DNA of 64,000 bases from Adineta ricciae. Lineage: Eukaryota; Rotifera; Eurotatoria; Adinetida; Adinetidae. The number at the start of each line of letters is the position of its first letter. Positions within the stretch are counted from its first letter, which is position 1. The position numbers and the translations under genes are program-made. A model generated the notes under the pieces. It ran no database searches. It was not told the DNA's origin and saw only the letters and a list, made by a program, of their open reading frames with translations. Below, in pieces: positions 58,701-64,000 of the stretch. Where the stretch lies: assembly GCA_905250025.1 (NCBI GenBank), contig CAJNOJ010000452.1, forward strand, positions 1 to 64,000. The letters run 5' to 3'.

Positions 58701-61040
58701 GATCTGATTGGCGGAAAATCTAATTGAACATATGTTGAATATAAATTTCTTCATTTGCGATAAATGATCACGACTCGACTCATCTGTTCTGTCTGTTTCA
58801 GCTCAATTTGATCGATTCCGTCAACGAAAATAATAACACACGTCTTTCGAAAAAAAAACCAGTGAATGTGACTTCTTATTCGGGAATTTTTCATCCGTAC
58901 CTTCTATTACAAGCTTTGTGCTTCCCTCAATAACTTCTAGATATAAGTATTGATGTGCTCAAATATTTGCTGTGTTATTTGAAAAATCAATTGTGGTCGT
59001 TTCATGTCAATATTTTACAAGTTATTATTTAATAAAGGCTTGTATTTTTTGTTGAATTTAGTTATTTATCAAACAGATTTAGAGAACATAGTAATCCGCG
59101 AATCATTATATAAATATAATAGATAAACAGAGAGAGAGACATTGAGGTAACTACTTCATTCCATGAGACTTCTGGTCCTATCCGATCACTTCTTTTCATT
59201 AAAACACATGAACACCATTTGAGAAATGTTTCATAATCATTCTTGTCCTTTCAAACATAACTACCAAGGATTGTGATAAGATTTATTGAAATAGCGCTTG
59301 TCATATTTATTCAGATTGTTTATCGTTGATGTTTTGTTTAGTGGATATATGAAATTTGTTTTTGAAGGAATTATTGAATGAACGATTTGTAATATGTACG
59401 TTAGATAGAGGTTTTTTTTCTTCAAATGTGACTTAAATTAAGATAATTAATCGCTAATGACATGTCATAGTAGGACAGAAAAACCTGCGAAGGAATGCTG
59501 AGCGCTGGCTACTTGTTCATTCTATTAGCTCCTCGCATTGACAATTGTGTTGAAGTAAATCATTTCGAATTTCTCTGATGTTTTGTTGTACATGTAATTA
59601 TTAATTGAAAAAAGTTTGAATGAGAAATCTTGTTGATGAGCTTGAAAATTAAACAACGAAGAAAGAAAGTTTTATCTTAAATTGATCCCCGGAGCATAGT
59701 TCGAAAGAAAAGTGATGAATGCTATAAGATGGTTGAACAGGATGAAGATGTGATTTATCGCGAAATGCAATGGCAAGCTATTGATATAGTTCTCTATCGA
59801 AATTAACCCTTTCTAATACTTAATTATCTGTTTTAATATGTCTCTCAATTTAACAAGATGTCTAACCAAAATCAGAGTTCATATGACCATTCTTCGTTTA
59901 TTTTTTTCAACAAAACTGAAAAAAAAGATCTATATAATCTTTGGAGTGTTCAATGGAACAAATGATATGACTGGTTGCGAAAATATTCTGCGCAAAAGAA
60001 TGATCTCATTGTTTTCGTATACTTATTCTTTAACAAGTGTAAGATTATGATCAAGGATTGACGAAGGTGAGAACACATCGTTACATTCATTGGTATCTGT
60101 ACCTTGATTTGAATCGAGGTTTACATTCGTTCGCTGATCTTTGAAGAGTTTATTGGGGAAGATTTGTTGCAGTTTCCGGTGTAACTGTTCAGTAAAACTA
60201 TGGATTTCCTTCATCTCTCTATGAAAATCGCACTGCATTAGGATCGCTATCATTAATTTGACATACCCTTTTTAATAAGGACACTGTGGTTCCTATATTT
60301 CACGTGGTGTTCATTGAGAAAGTTCTAAAAGACAAGTGTCTTTCTCTATCGGAAAAGAAAAGACCAATGTTTTCTTCCTATTACTTATTCGAAAATGAAG
60401 TTTTTGCTCAAGAATACCGAGTTTGATAACGATATGATTTGGTTTTTTTCTCGAGCGTCACCAATTAATGAATTCAAATTCATTAGTATTAACGAATGTT
60501 TGTTTAACATTTTCAAATCTGAAAAAAAAAGATCTCATATACATTTTCATCTTACAACCAAACGGTACAAAATATTCATGGTATTGTATAGTTTGTTACA
60601 AGTTTAACAATTTCATTTGAAAAAACCTTTTCATTGGTTTCGGTTTTTCAAAAAGCCAATTGTTATCAAATGTTTCCAATGTACGTTTAGATAAATCTTT
60701 CTTTTTTTCTTTCCTGCACATTATCCATGTGTCACATTTAGAACTTATGCTTTCGTCCATGTGAATCTTTACGATTCGTATTTTCTTTCCAGTTGGAAAA
60801 GAGAATATTCAAACCAGATCGACGCAAAAGAATCCACGTACATTTTCTATGCTTTTCTTCCTATGCTGACAAGAATGTTGTTAATGTACACAAAGAAATT
60901 TTTCTTCAACACAGATCAATTCGAACAGAGATATTAATGGTGAAACAAGCGTTTATTTTAGTTGCGAGAAAGTACTGAATAGTCCAACTCTTATGACTTT
61001 TGATCGAGCACATCAGTATTTTTCTGCTCTGCATTTTGTA
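58701..61040. other. Long intergenic stretch with weak coding-like pieces
   Basis: About 2.3 kb, AT-rich. Coding-like pieces are DECYKMVEQDEDVIYREMQW (plus strand near 59720), MSNQNQSSYDHSSFIFFNKT (plus, 59861, closed by TGA) and a minus-strand frame at 60023-60253. None has a recognisable domain, and they do not join by obvious splice sites. Probably pseudogene remains. Confidence 0.4.
60023..60253 (-). CDS. Small hypothetical open frame
   Basis: 76 codons from ATG 60253 (MIAILMQCDFHREMKEIHSF), with charged, helix-prone composition (TEQLHRKLQQIFPNKLF) and low-repeat content that looks coding. No domain, signal peptide or TM. May be an exon of a larger or decayed gene. Confidence 0.25.
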   Translation of the reverse strand: MIAILMQCDFHREMKEIHSFTEQLHRKLQQIFPNKLFKDQRTNVNLDSNQGTDTNECNDVFSPSSILDHNLTLVKE

Positions 61041-62048
61041 TTAATGAATGGGATCTGCCGTTGGACGCACTTGATTAATAAAGTTTTGAAGGGTCGATTT
61101 ATCTCGTTGGGAATGTGTGTTTGATCCAATTGGTTGTCCCAGTAAAAGATTTCGACAGTTTTTTCTTAAAGATTTTGATGAATAAATGTAAATATAAAAC
61201 GATCCAATATAATTAACGTAAGTCAATAAATTCGCAATTGTGTTAAATAGGTTTTCTTGTGAAGAACGCAGAAGATCTTTGGGAATATCTTTCGTTATTT
61301 GTTGATAGATGATTTGAGTTGTGGCAACTGATAATGATATCGACATGACCATCGCCTGGTATAAGATCATCTTTGTCATTTGATTTTTAATTGACTGGTG
61401 AAGTTGTCGAACAGATTGCAGATTATGTTTGATCAAAATTCCAAATAGAATAAGAATCGACAATGGAGCCAGACAAAGAAATATTAAACTTTGAATGTAT
61501 GTATAATAAAATGTCCAAACAGGCGAATAAACTGTACATATAGTTGATGTTCCATTAGTTTTTGGATATAAATTGTAAATAAACAAAATTGGAATATTAA
61601 TTAGGATGAACATAAAAAGTAAAATGAATAGAACAACTTTCGCTAAGGTTAATCGACTTAGCTGACGAGTTTGTACTGACCGACTGGTTAGGAAATATTG
61701 ATCAATTGTCGCTAAGCATGTGCTGTATAATGATGTGTACATACAAACCTGTCCTATGTAGAAACGTGTTTTACAAATGAAAGTAATTGTATTTGTTAAT
61801 GGAATTGCGAATGCTGAGATTAGAATACGAGTTGATAATAAATAGACGATAAAAATCAAATTCGCTATTGAACCTGTTAGAATATAGAGACGAGAGGGAG
61901 TTGATGGGAATAACTGTGTTTTTAAAATTGGTGAAAATATTAAGATATTGATAATGTTTCCAATTAATCCTCCAAAGAAAAATAGGATTCCAACAATAAG
62001 ATTAATTTGTTCAGATATTTCATTCAGTAAGTCAATCAATGATGACAT
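61041..62048 (-). CDS. Rhodopsin-like (class A) 7TM receptor, single exon
   Basis: Intact single-exon frame of 335 aa, ATG at 62048 (MSSLIDLLNEISEQ). TM1 (GGLIGNIINILIF), TM2 (ILTGSIANLIFIVYLL), a pre-TM3 Cys (ICKTRFYIGQ), TM3 end ATIDQYFLTS (DQY in the DRY position), TM4-TM6, and TM7 LLTYVNYIGSFYIYIYSS followed by a cytoplasmic tail of about 50 residues. It shares the GN, IDQYF and TYVNY/TYVYY signature with the two-exon receptors in this window but is clearly a separate subfamily and lacks the TM7 intron. Divergently transcribed from the PARG-like gene. Ligand unknown. Confidence 0.9.
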   Translation of the reverse strand: MSSLIDLLNEISEQINLIVGILFFFGGLIGNIINILIFSPILKTQLFPSTPSRLYILTGSIANLIFIVYLLSTRILISAFAIPLTNTITFICKTRFYIGQVCMYTSLYSTCLATIDQYFLTSRSVQTRQLSRLTLAKVVLFILLFMFILINIPILFIYNLYPKTNGTSTICTVYSPVWTFYYTYIQSLIFLCLAPLSILILFGILIKHNLQSVRQLHQSIKNQMTKMILYQAMVMSISLSVATTQIIYQQITKDIPKDLLRSSQENLFNTIANLLTYVNYIGSFYIYIYSSKSLRKNCRNLLLGQPIGSNTHSQRDKSTLQNFINQVRPTADPIH

Positions 62049-62479
62049 AATTGATGTAGTTGAAAATGATTTTGTTATTTTGAACTGACAGGAAAAGAAA
62101 GCAGAAAAACTTCTGTCTATTCAATGAATGAGTTGTCTCATTTTTGATATTAACTTTAAGTATTTTAGTCACAAAGTGAGATTATTTCTTAATAGGTTTC
62201 CTCTGAGCGACGGAAATCGTGTAAATTGAAGGATTTCTTCAACTGATAGAGCGTCATTTCTGTTTGATTAGATCTAAGAAAATGAGAATTAAACTGAGTT
62301 ATTTTTAATTTCCACAGAACACAAAGTCAAAGTTTCGACTCGATTAACTTTCAACATATCTAATGTCATCTACAGGAATTACTGGATAACATATCGATTC
62401 GTTGAAAAAAAACCCTCGAGTGTTCGATGAAGCGTGACAAACAAAGGAATTGTGTGAAGTATTTTCAATCGAATAACAA
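62049..62479. promoter_or_regulatory. Divergent 5' region between GPCR and PARG-like gene
   Basis: 431 bp between two start codons facing away from each other. No open frame. It must contain upstream control sequence of both genes by position, but no motif was recognised. Confidence 0.4.
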
Positions 62480-63714
62480 ATGTCATCTTTACTTTATATT
62501 CCATGTGCATCTCTTACCAAAGAAGATATTGAAAGTTTAGTGAAATTGTGTTTATCTGATGATGTTCAACGTGTGGATACACATGGAGCAAGAAAAGTGG
62601 CGTTGAAATATGTTTTGAATATGCACTCGGTTGGTTTTGATTTGTCGAAATATGTCACACATGAACAAATTCATAGATTTAAAGAACAATTTGAATATTT
62701 GAAACAAATTGATCTATTTAAAAAAGAATTCGATAACAATCATGATGAAAAATATGAATTCTATTGGGAATTGAACAATAACTCACCGAATATTCATTTA
62801 TTTGCAAAAAATACACGACAATTCACAAATACAAATGGATTTTCACCCGAACAATTGAAAATTTATTTTAATACAAAGCAAATTGCAAATATTCCATATT
62901 CAAATGCAACTTTTCAATCGGCAGGTTTTGTTGATGCGGATGTGAAAGCAAATCTTATGAATTTTCCTATCGAAGAACGTCAAAACGAAGGAATTATCAA
63001 TACAAAACAAGGAAGAGTCGAACAAGTTATTTTCGATATTCCGCCAGGAAAGCAAATCATCATTTTAGATTTTGCCGATGAAAGAATGCCAGGAGGTAAT
63101 TTCAGTTTTTTCTCATTCAAAACGTACAAAATTCTTTTTTTTTTGTCGAAGGTCTATTTCTATACGGTGCTCGCACCCAAGAAGAAACAATCTGTTATCA
63201 TTCCGATACATATCGTGCATTAATGGATTTTAAGTACACTCGCTTCGACGGCGGATTCTTCATTCCAGAATTTGGATGTTTATACATGAAAAATGTGAAG
63301 TTTTATAAAGCACCGGATAATCGAGAATTCGCAAAAGTCGACGTGATTGCTGGTGCATGTTATGATTTGACACGACAAGAAGGTTTATATCACGTGCCAG
63401 ATTCGAATGAACAAATCGAAGTAAATACTCGAAAGAAATTTCAAACGATTATCTCAGCTGCACAAGCGAATAGTGAAAAGAATGGAAAAGAAACATATTT
63501 GATTTTGGGACCAATTGGTTGTGGTGCTTTTCAAAACAATATTCATACCATTGCTAAACTATGGGCAGAAGTTTTATTCGAACCATTGAATGATCGATTC
63601 AATACTCAGCAACGACATGCTTTTCAACACATTTGGTTTCTTAGTGGAACAGAACAGAAATTGAAAGCCTTTGAAGATGCTTTTCATCTTGATATAAATC
63701 AACGAATAAAATAA
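62480..63714 (+). CDS. Microbial-type poly(ADP-ribose) glycohydrolase (TIGR02452-like macrodomain)
   Basis: Two exons: 62480-63095 and 63152-63714, with a 56-nt intron (GTAATT...GTCGAAG); about 392 aa, start MSSLLYIPCASLTKED. An N-terminal helical region of about 120 residues precedes the macrodomain. The intron splits the ADP-ribose-binding loop: spliced, it reads ERMPGG then LFLYGARTQEETICYHSD, matching the PGG...GARxQEE signature with the catalytic Glu pair. Later blocks VDVIAGACYDLT and LGPIGCGAFQNN are typical of this family. Expected to cleave ADP-ribose polymers or conjugates, in cytosol or nucleus (no signal peptide). All signature residues are present. Confidence 0.88.
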
Positions 63715-64000
63715 AACCAAGAGAAATCTCATTGATGTTGTCGAGCGAAAGCACTGAATTTTACGCTTCAATAGACATTTGTATAAATCTATGAATAACT
63801 GAATCAACAAATTGTTTTGAATAAATAAAAAAGAACGAACTAATCGTTTAAGTGTATAGCCCAAAATTTTCTTTCAATATGAATACAATCTAAGTACCTT
63901 GAGAGGACATACGATGTCACGAACGATCGATTGACTTAATTTCATCGATATAAAACTAGCTTTTTATTCAGTACTTCACTCTCTCATAAGTAATGTTCGA
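63715..64000. other. 3' flank, no supported gene
   Basis: AT-rich sequence after the PARG-like gene. An AATAAA at about 63821 may be its polyadenylation signal. Nothing else seen before the window ends. Confidence 0.45.

Noticed and set aside
1..64000. CRISPR arrays, operons, ribosome binding sites or a prokaryotic defence island
   Set aside because: The genes have spliceosomal introns, signal peptides and 7TM receptors on both strands. The repeats are duplicates or microsatellites without regular spacers.
1..64000. tRNA and rRNA genes
   Set aside because: No stretch with the conserved internal promoter boxes plus cloverleaf was noticed by eye; a dedicated scan could still find one.

Overview
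The window looks like nuclear DNA of a bdelloid rotifer (Adineta/Rotaria type), seen as a haplotype-rich draft assembly. Five things point there. The DNA is AT-rich and genes carry very short GT-AG introns, mostly 50-60 nt. Several bdelloid-typical expanded families occur: rhodopsin-like GPCRs, LDLa/EGF/7TM receptors, F-box/LRR-like proteins and ADP-ribosyltransferase-TPR proteins. MULE-type transposases are present. Animal signalling genes sit beside genes with bacterial or fungal relatives: GH45 cellulase with CBM1, TAP-like hydrolase, EgtB-EgtD fusion, a compact papain-like protease and microbial-type PARG. Many segments are near-duplicates. Species assignment is inference.

Layout. 1-5.7 kb: two near-identical copies of a small GPCR (one with a nonsense codon), then an APH-like kinase. 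6.6-8.2 kb: decayed ADP-ribosyltransferase-TPR gene. 8.6-11.4 kb: membrane-anchored TAP-like alpha/beta hydrolase. 11.9-12.4 kb: two-TM protein. 13.0-14.9 kb: MAP2K-like kinase. 15.1-16.1 kb: GH45 endoglucanase. 17.3-17.8 kb: SDR pseudogene. 18.7-28.4 kb: LDLa/EGF/7TM receptor, convergent F-box gene and a truncated receptor. 28.6-31.0 kb: EgtB-EgtD fusion. 32.7-36.6 kb: MULE transposase gene split by a TIR element that, as assembled, holds a second F-box/receptor block. 37.6-40.8 kb: partial mucin/EGF membrane protein genes and a second MULE transposase. 40.9-46.2 kb: two-TM helical protein, thioredoxin-ZZ protein, papain-like protease and a ubiquitin-like-domain protein. 48.5-54.5 kb: a second receptor/F-box array, partly decayed. 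55.2-57.9 kb: diverged duplicate of the 3-5.7 kb GPCR plus kinase pair. 58-64 kb: F-box relic, single-exon GPCR and a PARG-like gene.

The genes do not form a pathway. The dominant theme is duplication and decay: F-box and 7TM genes multiply as blocks, with shared breakpoints and patchy identity that suggests gene conversion. Single N characters (2073, 20087, 21909, 33531, 35938, 38039, 40824, 47320, 48493, 49907) mark contig joins, most of them next to near-duplicate sequence, so copy numbers near them need caution. The best-supported new structural observation is a long-TIR element with a perfect 9-bp target duplication inside an intron of a MULE transposase gene. Removing the element and one TSD restores a 59-nt intron, the same length as in the second transposase copy.
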